From Candidula unifasciata (lineage: Eukaryota > Mollusca > Gastropoda > Stylommatophora > Geomitridae), in assembly GCA_905116865.2 (NCBI GenBank), contig CAJHNH020000565.1, positions 177,608 through 241,607 on the forward strand: DNA of 64,000 bases. The letters run 5' to 3'. Below the pieces are notes generated by a model. It was not told the origin of the DNA. It did not search any database and saw only the letters and a program-made list of their open reading frames with translations. The first letter of the stretch is position 1. Each line of letters opens with the position of its first letter. Shown one piece after another: positions 1 through 12,063 of this stretch. The position numbers were made by a program, and so were the translations under genes.

Positions 1-28
1 ATGAGGAGCAGTTGTAGTACATTTTACC

Positions 29-228
29 CCACCAGGACATCACACAAGCGATAAACACCCGATGACACAAAGTGCCATCATGTGGATGAGGATCACCGTG
101 GAGAGGTCCCAGAAACCGCGTTCAGCCATTAGACCATATTTTTGGCCGGTCTATATTGCGGCCCCTGGCAAGAGTCAGGGTAGGGCTTCAAAATAACGAA
201 AAATTGCATACCACAAGGAGATATAATC
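29..228 (+). repeat. Dispersed repeat family B, copy 1
   Basis: About 200 bp that recurs with high similarity at 40.07, 40.30, 40.54 and 41.52 kb. Diagnostic blocks are CCACCAGGACATCACACAAG near the start, a central GTGGAGAGGTCCCAGAAACC, and GGCCCCTGGCAAGAG towards the end. No clear Pol III A/B boxes or terminal inverted repeats were recognised, so the class (SINE, MITE or LINE 3' UTR) is open. It directly precedes a LINE 3' fragment on the same strand and could be part of its 3' region or an independent insertion. Repetition is seen directly; the class is not known. Confidence 0.75.
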
Positions 229-247
229 TGTTCAAGACAGCCAATAG

Positions 248-505
248 ATTAAATGGTTGGGGCATATTGAAAGAATGTCAGATGATAGAGAAGTAAAAAC
301 TGTATACACTAGGGAGATGAATGGTCGTAGACCACGAGGCAGACCAAGAAGACGATGGAGAGATCATGTCCGGGCAGACCTGCAAACACTTGGTGTCACC
401 AACTGGAAAGAGAAGGCCAACCAGAGAGATGAATGGAGGCGGGTGATACCTGCAGCAGTAAACTTCAAGGGCTCGGAATGCTGAAGAAGAAGAAGAAGAA
501 TTTGA
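248..505 (+). pseudogene. LINE (non-LTR retrotransposon) ORF2 C-terminal fragment with (GAA)n tail
   Basis: In frame from 248 the translation reads IKWLGHIERM, followed by RRPRGRPRRRWRDHV and a stop at 482-484. W-x-GH-x-x-RM plus RGRPR-x-RW is the usual extreme C-terminus of non-LTR retrotransposon endonuclease/reverse-transcriptase proteins, after the catalytic domain. A stop codon at 245-247 lies in frame just upstream, so nothing of the polymerase is present: this is a 5'-truncated, dead copy. An (AGA/GAA)n run follows the stop at about 484-500 and resembles a retrotransposon 3' tail. Clade not assigned. Confidence 0.8.
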
Positions 506-845
506 AAAGAACGGATATTTCCAAAATAATAGTCGAAAATTTCCTTGTCATTGCAGTACAGATTGTAAACAGCATAGAGAACACATGAAATGACAAAATC
601 CTAGATGAAGAAAACTACTGACGCACAGACAGTTTCAGAATATTATCTATGGATAAAACCATTGCTATTTTACAAGATCCGAACACAGGTAGAGAAAAAG
701 GGGGACTGGCAGGAGAACTTAAATATTCTGGGTATTTGAAACGTGACAGAAAGAAAAGGCATTATGTCGCAATGTACAGGCAGGGGTGGGCTCGGTACAT
801 TTTAGACATCCTGTACAAGAACTTGCAAGGCTGGAGAACTGGTAA

Positions 846-1471
846 AGAAATGTGCATCTTGTGACGAGAGCCAAGTTCTATCAAGGAAATGTAGATTTTG
901 TAACGAGAGCCAAGTTCTATCAAGGAAATGTAGATCTTGTAACGAGAGCCAAGTTCTATCAAGGAAATGTAGATCTTGTAACGAGAGCCAAGTTCTATCA
1001 AGGAAATGTAGATCTTGTAACGAGAGCCAAATTCTATCAAGGAAATGTAGATTTTGTAACGAGAGCCAACTTCTATCAAGGAAATGTAGATCTTGTAACG
1101 AGAGCGACGTTCTATCAAGGAAATGTAGATCTTGTAACGAGAGCCAAGTTCTATCAAGGAAATGTAGATCTTGTAACGAGAGCCAACTTCTATCAAGGAA
1201 ATGTAGATCTTTTAACGAAAGCCAAGTTCTATCAAGGAAATGTAGATCTTGTAACGAGAGCGACGTTCTATCAAGGAAATGTAGATCTTGTAACGAGAGC
1301 CAAGTTCTATCAAAGAAATGTAGATCTTTTAACGAGAGCCAAGTTCTATCAAGGAAATGTAGATCTTGTAACGAGAGACAAGTTCTATCAAGGAAATGTA
1401 GATCTTGTAACGAGAGCCAAGTTCTATCAAGGAAATGTAGATCTTGTAACGAGAGCCACGTTCTATCAATG
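846..1471. repeat. Minisatellite, 39-bp unit, ~16 copies
   Basis: Tandem 39-bp units with core GAAATGTAGATCTTGTAACG followed by AGAGCCAAGTTCTATCAAG. Units differ by single substitutions (for example CGACGT for CAAGTT). Because 39 is a multiple of three and the unit lacks stops, a 206-codon frame on + and an overlapping 144-codon frame on - are open. This is a property of the repeat, not evidence for a protein. The left edge is degenerate, starting within AAATGTGCATCTTGTGACG. Confidence 0.95.
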
Positions 1472-1479
1472 AATTGCAG

Positions 1480-2249
1480 TTTGACAAGTACACTCGTAAA
1501 TCCAATATCTAGATCATGTCAATAAAAGCGAAGATTTCTGTACAAAATCAATGTCAGGACACCGATTCTGTCAGCAGGTTGATGTCGTGATGAATATTTG
1601 ATTCCAGAGTACACATTCAAACACAGAAGTGACATTCGAGTAGCTAAAGAACTTCCTGTCTGACTGGCGATCTTAGGCTCGAATAGACGTCAAGATGTCT
1701 TGGTTTGCCCTGCTAGTTCTCAACCCGATCAGACATACAAATGGGACCACCAGATCTTCAAATTTGTAATGATGGCCATTATAATATTTAACACACCACT
1801 AACCAAGCGATTGGCCAAAACTACAGGACTAGAATAGTATACCGGACACGCCCTGTGCCTTGCAAAAGCTCCTTTATGCAATTTTTAGGTCAAATCAAGG
1901 GTCTTTTTTTTTTAAATCACTGATGTCAGCTACAACTTCTTTCTCCGTCTGCAGTTTGTTGGGATGTTACCCTTTGACTTCATTACATCGTGCCGTGATG
2001 TCGCATTCGTCTCGGCTTGCCTTGTTTTGCGAAAACAAAAACCGTCGCGTTTAACGAGCATGCCCGAAGGGAAAGCCTTTGGTTATAATTGTGGCTTAGG
2101 CTTTTTGAGCCATATAAAATGGCCTAACATTGCTCACCACTAAGACTTCCTGAAAATGATTCTTGCAGTGTTGATGCGATCGAGGGAGACCGACCGAAAT
2201 AGTGTCCCGACCGACGACGAAGCCGTCTACTGACCAGCCAATGGATCCA
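1480..2249. other. Unassigned single-copy sequence
   Basis: No supported gene, RNA or repeat was recognised between the 39-bp and 41-bp arrays. Short frames here (about 60 codons) show no protein signature. A poly-T run lies near 1904. Confidence 0.4.
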
Positions 2250-3250
2250 GACACCAATGATGTCACACTCAGTAACTTTACCAAACACGTCGTGTTGTAG
2301 CCACGCAGTACTCCGTCCCTTGATGTTGCTTGCCGTGATGTTACACTATGACTTTATCACTTTATATAACTCGCCTTTACGTCATCTACATCTAGCATCA
2401 TCACGTTGTACATCCCGCCGTGATGTCACACTCTGGCATCATCACCTTGCACATCCAACCGTAATGTCACACTCTGGCATTATCACCTTGTTTGTCCCGC
2501 CGTGATGTCACACTCTGGCATCATCACTTTGTACTTCCTGCAGTGATGTCACACTCTGGCATCATCATTTTGTAACTTTGGCTGTGATAACACACTCTGG
2601 CATCATCACTTTGTATTTCTGGCTGTGATGTCACACTCTGGCAGCATCACTTTTTACATACCGCGGTGATGTCACACTCTAGCTTCATCACCTTTTACAT
2701 CCCGCTATGATGTCACACTCTGGCATCATCCCTTTGTACATTCCGCGGTGATGTCACACTCTGGCATCATCACCTTGTACATTCCGCCGTTAGGTAACAC
2801 TCTGGCATCATCACTTTGTAACTCTGTCTGTGATGTCAAATTCTAACATCATCACTATGTAACTCTGGTTGTAATGTCATACTCTGGCATCATCACCTTG
2901 TACATCCCGCCATGATCTCACACTCTGGCATCACCACCTTGTACATCCCGCCGTGATTACACACTCTGACATCATCACTTTGTAACTGGCTGTGATGTCA
3001 CATTCTGGCATAATAACATTGCACATCTTGGGGTGATGTCACACTCTGGCATCATCACTTTGTAACTCTGGCTGTGATGTCACATTCTGGCATAATATCA
3101 TTGCACATCTTGCGGTGATGTCACACTCTGGCATCATCATTTTGTAACTCTGGATGTGATATCACACTCTGGCATTTTCACTTTATACATCTTGATGTGA
3201 TGTCAAACTCTGGCTTTATCGCTTTCTATGTCTTGTCGTGACGAGACACG
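2250..3250. repeat. Degenerate minisatellite, ~41-bp unit, ~23 copies
   Basis: Diverged tandem units built on GTGATGTCACACTCTGGCAT then CATCACTTTGTACATCCCGCC. Each unit carries TGATGTCA, a near-palindrome resembling a CRE/AP-1 site (TGACGTCA). Copies differ by many substitutions and small indels, so this array looks older than the 38-bp array at 6.3-7.9 kb. Confidence 0.9.
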
Positions 3251-3617
3251 ATGTCATTCTCTTGAAGTTCTTCCCAACACTGAAACCATTGTTCTTCTTT
3301 TGTGTAGTTGCCTTTCTATAGTATGTGTTTCATAATAATCTGGTGTCTGTCCTTTTGTGTGACGACGAGTTTTATTTTATAGAACATGAATCTTTTTATG
3401 TTAAAAATAATCACAGATCGGCGCAAGACAGTTTAAATCAGCTGAGTAGTCAGTCGCAGAACATAATTATTGAGCTCAGGACAGAAACATTTAAACTCAG
3501 AGCACACATGGGTCCAACTGACTCACTTGCAAATGTGGGGAATCGAAGCAAACTCCAGAGCGTGTCTGCAGTCAGAGGGACGTCTCCAGAAGCGACTCAT
3601 CAAGAAACAATTGTAAG

Positions 3618-5255
3618 AAACCAGTGAAGACCTCGAGTGAACTGTACAGGTTGTGAGGAACCAGTGGAGACCTGGAGTGAACTGTCCAAGTTGTGAGGAA
3701 CCAGTGAAGACCTGGAGTGAACTGTACAAGTTGTGAGGAACCAGTGGAGACCTGGAGTGAACTGTACAAGTTGTGAAGAACCAGTGGAGACCTGGAGTGA
3801 ACTGTACAAGTTGTGAGGAACCAGTGGAGACCTGGAGTGAACTGTACAAGTTGTGAGGAACCAGTGGAGACCTGGAGTGAACTGTACAAGTTGTGAGGAA
3901 CCAGTGGAGACCTGGAGTGAACTGTACAAGTTGTAAGGAACCAGTGGAGACCTGGAGTGAACTGTCCAAGTTGTAAGGAACCAGTGGAGACCTGGAGTGA
4001 ACTGTCCAAGTTGTGAGGAACCAGTGGAGACCTGGAGTGAACTGTACAAGTTGTGAGGAACCATTGGAGACCTGGAGTGAACTGTACAAGTTGTAAGGAA
4101 CCAGTGGAGACCTGGAGTGAACTGTCCAAGTTGTAAGGAACCAGTGGAGACCTGGAGTGAAATGTACAAGTTGTGAGGAACCAGTAAAGAAGTGAAGTGC
4201 ACTGTCCAAGATGCAAGGAACTAGTGCATATCTGAAGTGCACTGTCCATGTTTTGAGGAACCAGTAAAGACCTAGAATGCACTGTACAAGTTGCGATGAA
4301 CCAGTGAAAACCTCGAGTGAAATATCCAAGTTGTGAGGAACCAGTGAAGACCTGAAGTGCACTGTCCAAGTTTTGAGGAACCAGTGAAGACCTCGAGTGC
4401 ACTGTCCACGTTGTGAGGAACCAGTGAAGACCTCGAGTGAACTGTCCAAGTTGTGAGAAACCAGTGAAGACCTGGAGTGCACTGTACAAGTTGTGAGGAA
4501 CCAGTGAAGATCTCGAGTGAACTGTCCAAGTAGTGAAAAACCAGTAAAGACTTTAAGTGCACTGTCCAAGTTATAAGGAACCAGTAAAGACCACAAGTGC
4601 ACTGTACAAGTTTGAGGAACCAGTGAAGACATGGAGTGCACTGTATAAATTGTGAGGAACCAGTGAAGATCTAAAGTGCACTGTACAATTTGTGAGGAAC
4701 CAGTGAAGATCTAAAGTGCACTGTACAATTTGTGAGGAACCGGTGAAGACCTCGAGTGCACTGTCCAAGTTGTGAGGAACCAGTGAAGACCTAGAGTGCA
4801 CTGTACAAGTTTTGAAGAACCAGTCAAGACCTCGAGTGCACTGTCCACGCTGTGAGGAACCAGTGAAGACCTCAAGTGAACCGTCCAAGTTGTGAGGAAA
4901 CATTCAAGACCTGCAGTAAACTGTCCAAGTTGTGAGGAAACAGTCAAGACCTGGAGTAAACTGTCCAAGTTGTGAGGAAACAGTCAAGACCTGGAGTAAA
5001 CTGTCCAAGTTGTGGGGAACCAGTGAAGACCTGGAGTAAACTGTCCAAGTGGTGAGGAACCAGTGAAGACCTGGAGTAAACTGTCCAATTTGTGAGGAAA
5101 CAGTCAAGACCTGGAATGTACTGTCCAAGTTGTGAGGAAACTGTCAAGGCCTCGAGTAAACTGTCCAAGTTGTGAGGAAACAGTCAAGACCTGGAGAAAA
5201 CTGTCCAAGTTGTGGGGAACCAGTGAAGACCTGGAGTGTACTGTCCAAGTGGTGA
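3618..5255. repeat. Minisatellite, 40-bp unit, ~41 copies
   Basis: Exact 40-bp periodicity. The core is GAACCAGTGGAGACCTGGAG followed by TGAACTGTACAAGTTGTGAG. Blocks of variants (TGAACTGTACAAG on the left, TGCACTGTCCAAG in the middle, TAAACTGTCCAAG on the right) show regional homogenisation. The unit lacks stops in all three minus frames, giving overlapping spurious frames of up to 372 codons. Confidence 0.96.
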
Positions 5256-5259
5256 CATG

Positions 5260-5974
5260 TACCGGCATAAATGTACTAAGAGGTTACAGTCGAGAGGATC
5301 GACTTCATTGCACTGGGTTATATCCCATATGGCTCGGTCTCTCTCCGCAAAACGGCCAGCCGTCTGCCAAGAGCGTCGCAGAAAGCATCAACACCGTAGC
5401 TGTGGCGTCGATCCCCAAAGGTCTCCTTAAAAATTGCACTCGTGAATCTAAAAAGACAGATACGAAACGAACCTACGACTTCCAAAGCGCGAGGCAAACG
5501 ACTTGACCAATTCGTCGCTTCCATAAGTACAGCAAACTTTAATAGCTGGATATCTGGTTCACTAATTTCCCGGGCATGTCTTTAAAGGTGAATGTGTTTA
5601 CAGGCGAGAGGATGAGCATTAGAGGGACCGGGTCTTTATCTTCTAACAGCTGGGTCGATCTCATCGCAAGACACGAACATCTTTAGCTTTAGCTAGAATC
5701 TTTATGAATCTCTGAATAATTTATACTTACAAACCGAACCGAAACCTCCGACATCCACAGCAAGACAAATAACTTTACCCTTCGCCGTGACTAATTTGTT
5801 GCCAACTTTTTTTGTAAATAGTAGTTTGTATATCGTAGTTTGTCTGTTCCTGGATTCGCTCCCGATCCCTCGACTGTCGGTTACAATGAACCAATCACTC
5901 ACGTCGTGCCAACATCCAATCCAAAACCTCAGCAGTTACTGGCTCAAACCATGACATGTGACCACACTCAGGAG

Positions 5975-5975
<1 letters not shown>
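5260..5975. other. Unassigned sequence
   Basis: No gene or repeat recognised between the 40-bp array and the GA microsatellite. Short open frames on both strands overlap one another and carry no known motif. Confidence 0.4.

Positions 5976-5977
<2 letters not shown>

Positions 5978-6048
<71 letters not shown>
5978..6048. repeat. (GA)n microsatellite
   Basis: Uninterrupted polypurine GA dinucleotide run of about 70 bp. Confidence 0.97.
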
Positions 6049-6051
<3 letters not shown>

Positions 6052-6344
6052 AAACATGATTCCTTATGACTGTTATATCTGTTTCACAGCCGACCAAATG
6101 TTTTGGCCGGTTGATCACGTATCCAGTCCGCAATTTCCAAGCCGATAATTCTGGAAGTCCGAAGTTTTGCCTCTACCGTTTACAAGATTTCAATTCTGCA
6201 AGTGCTGCGTCCGGTTTGATTGCCGGGAAAACACGTTTGTTTTTTGGCACGTATAAAGATCGACTGTGTCTCTATGTTTGTCGGTGTGTCTGCCTGCCTG
6301 CAGTCTTTAAGTAAAATAGGACGCGTACAAAAACAGTGGAATAA

Positions 6345-7850
6345 GTTGTAAGCTAAGTACAGTTTTATACTTCTGACATGGTATGACGCAATACAAACAG
6401 TGTTATACTTCTAACATGGTATAGCGCAATACAAACAGTGTTATACTTCTGATATGGTATAGCGCAATACAAACAGTGTTATACTTCTGATATGGTATAG
6501 CGCAATACAAACAGTGTTATACTTCTGATATGGTATAGCGCAATACAAACAGTGTTATACTTCTGATATGGTATAGCGCAATACAAACAGTGTTATACTT
6601 CTAACATGTTATGACGCAATACAAACAGTTTTATACTTCTAATATGGTATGACGCAATACAAACAGTGTTATACTTCTAACATGGTATAGCGCAATACAA
6701 ACAGTGTTATACTTCTAATATGGTATGACGCAATACAAACAGTGTTATACTTCTAACATGTTATGACGCAATACAAACAGTGTTATACTTCTGATATGGT
6801 ATGACGCAATACAAACAGTGTTATACTTCTAACATGTTATGACGCAATACAAACAGTGTTATACTTCTAACATGTTATGACGCAATACAAACAGTGTTAT
6901 ACTTCTAACATGTTATGACGCAATACAAACAGTGTTATACTTCTAACATGTTATGACGCAATACAAACAGTGTTATACTTCTAACATGTTATGACGCAAT
7001 ACAAACAGTGTTATACTTCTAACATGTTATGACGCAATACAAACAGTGTTATACTTCTAACATGTTATGACGCAATACAAACAGTGTTATACTTCTAACA
7101 TGTTATGACGCAATACAAACAGTGTTATACTTCTAACATGTTATGACGCAATACAAACAGTGTTATACTTCTAACATGTTATGACGCAATACAAACAGTG
7201 TTATACTTCTAACATGTTATGACGCAATACAAACAGTGTTATACTTCTAACATGTTATGACGCAATACAAACAGTGTTATACTTCTAACATGTTATGACG
7301 CAATACAAACAGTGTTATACTTCTAACATGTTATGACGCAATACAAACAGTGTTATACTTCTAACATGTTATGACGCAATACAAACAGTGTTATACTTCT
7401 AACATGTTATGACGCAATACAAACAGTGTTATACTTCTAACATGTTATGACGCAATACAAACAGTGTTATACTTCTAACATGTTATGACGCAATACAAAC
7501 AGTGTTATACTTCTAACATGTTATGACGCAATACAAACAGTGTTATACTTCTAACATGTTATGACGCAATACAAACAGTGTTATACTTCTAACATGTTAT
7601 GACGCAATACAAACAGTGTTATACTTCTAACATGTTATGACGCAATACAAACAGTGTTATACTTCTAACATGTTATGACGCAATACAAACAGTGTTATAC
7701 TTCTAACATGTTATGACGCAATACAAACAGTGTTATACTTCTAACATGTTATGACGCAATACAAACAATGTTATACTTCTAACATGTTATGACGCAATAC
7801 AAACAGTGTTATACTTCTAACATGTTATGACGCAGTACAATAGCAAACCA
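6345..7850. repeat. Minisatellite, 38-bp unit, ~39 copies, strongly homogenised
   Basis: The unit is CGCAATACAAACAGTGTTAT then ACTTCTAACATGTTATGA. The left third (about 6345-6840) mixes variants (GATATGGTATAG, AACATGGTATAG, AATATGGTATGA). From about 6843 to 7840 some 26 units are essentially identical, with one visible change (AAACAATG near 7765). Such a gradient suggests recent amplification of one variant on the right. Confidence 0.97.
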
Positions 7851-7854
7851 GCAT

Positions 7855-8779
7855 ATAAATTTCCATTGAATTAAAACGTATTATTACGAGTATTCGAACA
7901 TGCGAGGCACAGTGAGAAGTGATAATATCAGACAGAATATGGAAACAACCTCGTGCCCAGAAGTCATTTAAAAGCAGACTAAGTCTTAGTCTAAGTCGAA
8001 GGTTTAACGTCACCGCATTCGCGTCACTCAGACTTGCGCCTTTCCTGTGCCAGTGCAAATGAAATGCAATGTCCCTCGTTATCTCCTGTTAAAAAAAAAA
8101 AAAACTGTTGAACAAATGATCAATCCCAGCACAATCTAGAATTATTCGTTGTTGATGGAAGTAGTCAGTCACAATAAGTTGGCTGCACACATGTCAAATT
8201 ACTACACGAGGTATTTCGCCAGCCCATACCCAAGCCGGCTACCAGCCATATTGTATACGACGACTTAGCTACTGCACAAATGAAAGGCATTCCACAGAAA
8301 ACCACAGCTCACAGTGAGGTAATAAGCATTAAACTCAGTAGCTAAGGCAGCGAAACCGTAGACTTTCGTCCATATGTGGAATCTGCATAAGCAAAGCGCT
8401 GTAGGAAGCAACACTTATTTCGCAGCTAAACATGTTGCCAAACCGAGTCCTCCATATTTGACCACAAGTCTTCAGCAAATTAAATGATTCGGTTATCCAA
8501 TTAGAATCCAGCCGCAACAATTACCAACACAGATTGTTTCGTGTATTGTCATTCTGAACTTCCTCAAATTGGCCAAGCTGATAAATGTTTTTGTGCTAAT
8601 TTCTTCTTAATTGTATGGACGTAAGAACTTCAAGTTGAATGACTGTCCTTTAAAAGGCCTAATGTATTGTGTTTCGTTACATTCATTCATTTATCTTCAT
8701 GTTGTGCCATTATGTGACACATAAGGCTCACAGTCTATTCTCAGTTCCTGTCTATCCTGTGCGATCAATTCTATATAAT
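7855..8779. other. Unassigned sequence
   Basis: About 0.9 kb with a short poly-A run near 8091-8104 and no recognisable gene. The right part may contain the diverged 3' end of the LINE remnant that follows on the minus strand. Confidence 0.4.
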
Positions 8780-10120
8780 GGATGAAATCCAGTCAAGCGC
8801 CTTTGGCCCCTTTTATCAACGTTCACCTTGGGGTTTCTCCTGAACTTCCTCGTTTACAAAATCTCTTCATGTTCTATTTCAGTGCCTGTGTGGTGATTCT
8901 CTGTTCGTCTCTTGTCATAATGTGTCCAATAAGGCGGCATCGTCTCTGTCTTAGAACTGTTGATACTAGTGGCTGTCCAGACATTTCTCTGATTTCTTCA
9001 CCCCTAATGTTCGCAGTTTTAATGAGGCATTTCTTTTCGAATGCATTTAACTTTCGTTTCATGTCTTTACTGGTATTCCAACTTTCACTGGCATATGTTA
9101 GAACTAAAATAACATTATAATAGAACAAAACTTGACTTGTTTCTAAAATTAAGTTAAAGCTCCATGTTTTGTTCAACCTTCTGAAAGCTGCTAATGCCTT
9201 GGTGGTGAGTGGCAAAACTGTTTTAACTTTGTTGCTACCAAATAAGTCAAATGATCTGTGACTTTAATTATTTTGTTGCTTTCTTTATTGTTACTTCTGA
9301 CTGATTTGTTACTGGTGTCTTCAATATATGTACCTTTTAATAACTGCTTTACAGTCCACACTGTGGTGCTAAGTTTGCTAACTTATCTGCTTCTCTTTGC
9401 GTGCTATTGCTGTTCTTAGATAACAGAACAATATTATCTACAAAATCCAGCTGTGTATCCCCTATCTAGTCAATGCCGATGTTTCAAAAACAACAGTTAT
9501 ACTTTACCCAGTCAACAGCTGTAGCAAATAATGAAAACAATATAAAATAGCTCACCGTTTCACGATAGTTCAACTGCAAACCAATCGCTTCAACCATCAT
9601 CTGTTCGTACCACACCCTCAGAGTCTTCATATATTGCTTTAATAATGTGTATTATTTTCATTGGTGCACCAACGCATTCTAAAAATGCCGACAGTGATGT
9701 TCCGTGTAAGCTGTCACAAGCCTGATGTAGTTGATGACATTCAAAATGAGGGGTCGTGTTTGATTGCTCCTCTAAAACTAATCTCGAGGTAAATATGTGA
9801 TCTAAGCAACTTCGTCTGGTGGAAACCTGCTTGCTTCACTCTCAGGATTGGGCCGTGCCCACTACCGTTCTCATTCTGTTGAGAATTATTTTCTTAGACG
9901 CTACTAGTACCCGAGTAATTCCTTTACTTGTTCCAGTCCGTGAGATTACCTTTCTTTGGAATTGTAACAATTATTTATGTCTTTCATTGGTTTTGGATTT
10001 GTTTCCTCAAATAAGATTCTATAAAACAAATCTTTTACTCGGTTTATGGTAACGTCATTTGCTGCTTTGAGCATTTCAGCAGAATTTTCAGCATTACCCG
10101 CTGCCTTATTTTTTGTTATT
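8780..10120 (-). pseudogene. LINE reverse transcriptase remnant
   Basis: Reading the minus strand, pieces in shifting frames match the order of a non-LTR retrotransposon RT. AEMLKAANDVTINRVKDLFY lies near 10.1-10.0 kb, a PKKG-like block near 9.96 kb, and RSCLDHIFT followed by LRLVLEE near 9.8 kb. Then come CVGAPMKIIHIIKAIYEDS and VVRTDDG near 9.65 kb, DFVDNIVLLS (the degenerate YADD box) near 9.43 kb, and ASESWN and GHIMTRDE in the C-terminal part (8874-9215). Frameshifts, stops and loss of the YADD aspartate pair make it non-functional. The same family is present at 38.3-39.1 kb (-). Confidence 0.85.
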
Positions 10121-10604
10121 GACTAAATTGATTACCTCCTTGATTTTCATATACAAAAATTATTTTTATAAATTTATGTTTACATGGTATTTTAAGCCTT
10201 TCCTGCAAGTTTCTGTAGCAAGATACATTTTACTGGATGGAAGAGCTAGCTCCACCCCTTTCTTTTTTCTCATCCGTGCTTGGGACCGGCAGTGGCGGGG
10301 ATCAATATTACATATTAGATGAAGGCACCAGAAAAAAAAGAATATTATCTATTGTATTAGTAATTGATAGTTTTTCTATAGATAGCTAAAGGGATAGCTT
10401 CTGCATGACTAATGTTTGTAATTTTTCTATTGTTACAATAGATTTTGTTTTATTTTTATGTGAATTTGTACGTACACTGCTAAGCAAGTCTTAAATTTTC
10501 TGCCTGTTTCATTTCGAAAATCGTTAAAACACCTCACTTTGACTTGAAAACTAGCACGATTTTCGATAACTCTCCAAACATGTAATTTATTGTAAAGACT
10601 AAGT

Positions 10605-11640
10605 GAGAGCTCAGTAAGTTTGCCTAGTCAGTATTTGTAAATGTTTGCATAGTCAGTATTTATGTAAGTTTGCCTAGTCAGTATTTATGTCAGTTTGCCT
10701 AGTCAATATTTATATATGTTTGCCTAGTCAGTATTTATGTAAGTTTGCCTAGTCAATTTTTATAAATGTTTGCCTAGTTAGTATTTAAGTAAGTTTGCCT
10801 AGTCAGTATTTATGTAAGTTTCCCTCGTCAGTATTTACGTAAGTTTGCCTAGTCAGTATTTATGTAAGCTTGCCTAGTCAGTATTTATATAAGTTTGCCT
10901 TGTAAGTATTTATAAGAGTTTGCCTAGTCAGTATTTATATAAGTTTGCCTAATCAGTATTTACATAAGTTAGCCTAGTCAGTATTTATATAAGTTTTGCT
11001 TAGTCAGTATTTATATGAGTTTGCCTAGTGAGTATTTATATAAGTTAGCATAGTCATTATTTTTATAAGTTTGCCTAGTCAGTATTTATATAAGTTAGCA
11101 TAGTAAGTATTTATATAAGTTTGCCTAGTCAGTATTTATATCAGTTTGCCTAGTCAGTATTTATAACAGTTTGCTTTGTCAGTATTTATAACAGGTTGCC
11201 TAGTCAGTATTTATATGAGTTTGCCTAGTCAGTATTTATATACGTTTGCCTAGTCAGAATTTATATACGTTTGTCTAGTCAGAATATATATAAGTGTGCC
11301 TAGTCAGCATTTATATAGGTTTACCTAGTCAGTATTTATATAAGTTTGCCTAGTCAGTATTTACATAAGTTTGCCTAGTCAGAATTTATATACGTTTGCC
11401 TAGTCAGAATTTATATACGTTTGCCTAGTCAGTATTTATATAAGTTTGCCTAGTCAGTATTTATATAATTTAGCCTTATCAGTATTTATATAGGTTTGCC
11501 TAGTCAGTATTTATATAAGTTTGCCTAGTCAGTATTTATAACAGTTTGCCTTGTCAGTTTCTATAACAGTTTGCCTCGTCAGTATTTATATAAGTTTGCC
11601 TAGTTAGTATTTATAACAGTTTGCCTTGTCAGTATTTATA
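10605..11640. repeat. Minisatellite, 25-bp unit, ~41 copies
   Basis: AT-rich tandem units of 25 bp with core AGTTTGCCTAGTCAGTATTT followed by ATATA. Substitutions are scattered through all copies and there is no obvious higher-order pattern. Flanks are AT-rich. Confidence 0.95.
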
Positions 11641-11798
11641 TGAACCTATCGGATCTTGTAGTGTTCGTCCGGTTGATAATCATTACGCAACAGGACACAC
11701 AAAAATGTCTCCCTTACATACATATTTTGCTGGCAAAAAAAGGGAGGATAAGGGGTATAATCCTAGTTTAGGAGCATTATAATAGTAGTAGACTAAAA

Positions 11799-12063
11799 AA
11801 CCATTTTCCACGCCTTCAGGCGTACTGGGCATAGATGGGTAGACCTTTATTTTATAGACCAATCGGTACTCGGTGGGTGATGTGGTCAGCATCACGCCGG
11901 CTGCCTTTACTTTCCAGGATTGTACAGGGTGCCCACTCAAGGTTGAGTCGACCTGGAAGGCAAGTTTATTTTAAACAAAACAAAACAATCTGCCTCAAAA
12001 CCAGGACACACGATCTTTCGATCCGCAGGCCAGCCTCTTGCCGGTAGACCAGGCTGGCTCAGT
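11799..12063 (-). mobile_element. SINE family A, with its tRNA-like head expanded in tandem
   Basis: Family A recurs about a dozen times in the window. On the minus strand the order is tRNA-like head, a GGGTCGAC-type block, TCACCCACCGAGT, then a block around CTAGCCCTATATGCCCAATA and GAAGGCGTG near the 3' end. Here the head (about 11996-12063) carries TGGTCTACCGG in the A-box position. The head continues directly into the 68-bp array at 11996-12872, so the 5' part of the SINE has been multiplied in place. Confidence 0.85.

Noticed and set aside
852..1472. Repetitive secreted or structural protein (VDLVTRAKFYQGN repeats)
   Set aside because: No signal peptide or unique N- or C-terminal sequence. 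The opposite strand is open as well, and copy-to-copy changes do not avoid amino-acid changes.
2250..3250. Cluster of CRE-like TGATGTCA sites as a regulatory region
   Set aside because: The motif is repeated only because it is part of the 41-bp unit. No independent evidence of regulation.
3523..4641. Three overlapping minus frames of 200-372 codons
   Set aside because: Product of the 40-bp array read in all frames; repetitive peptides only.
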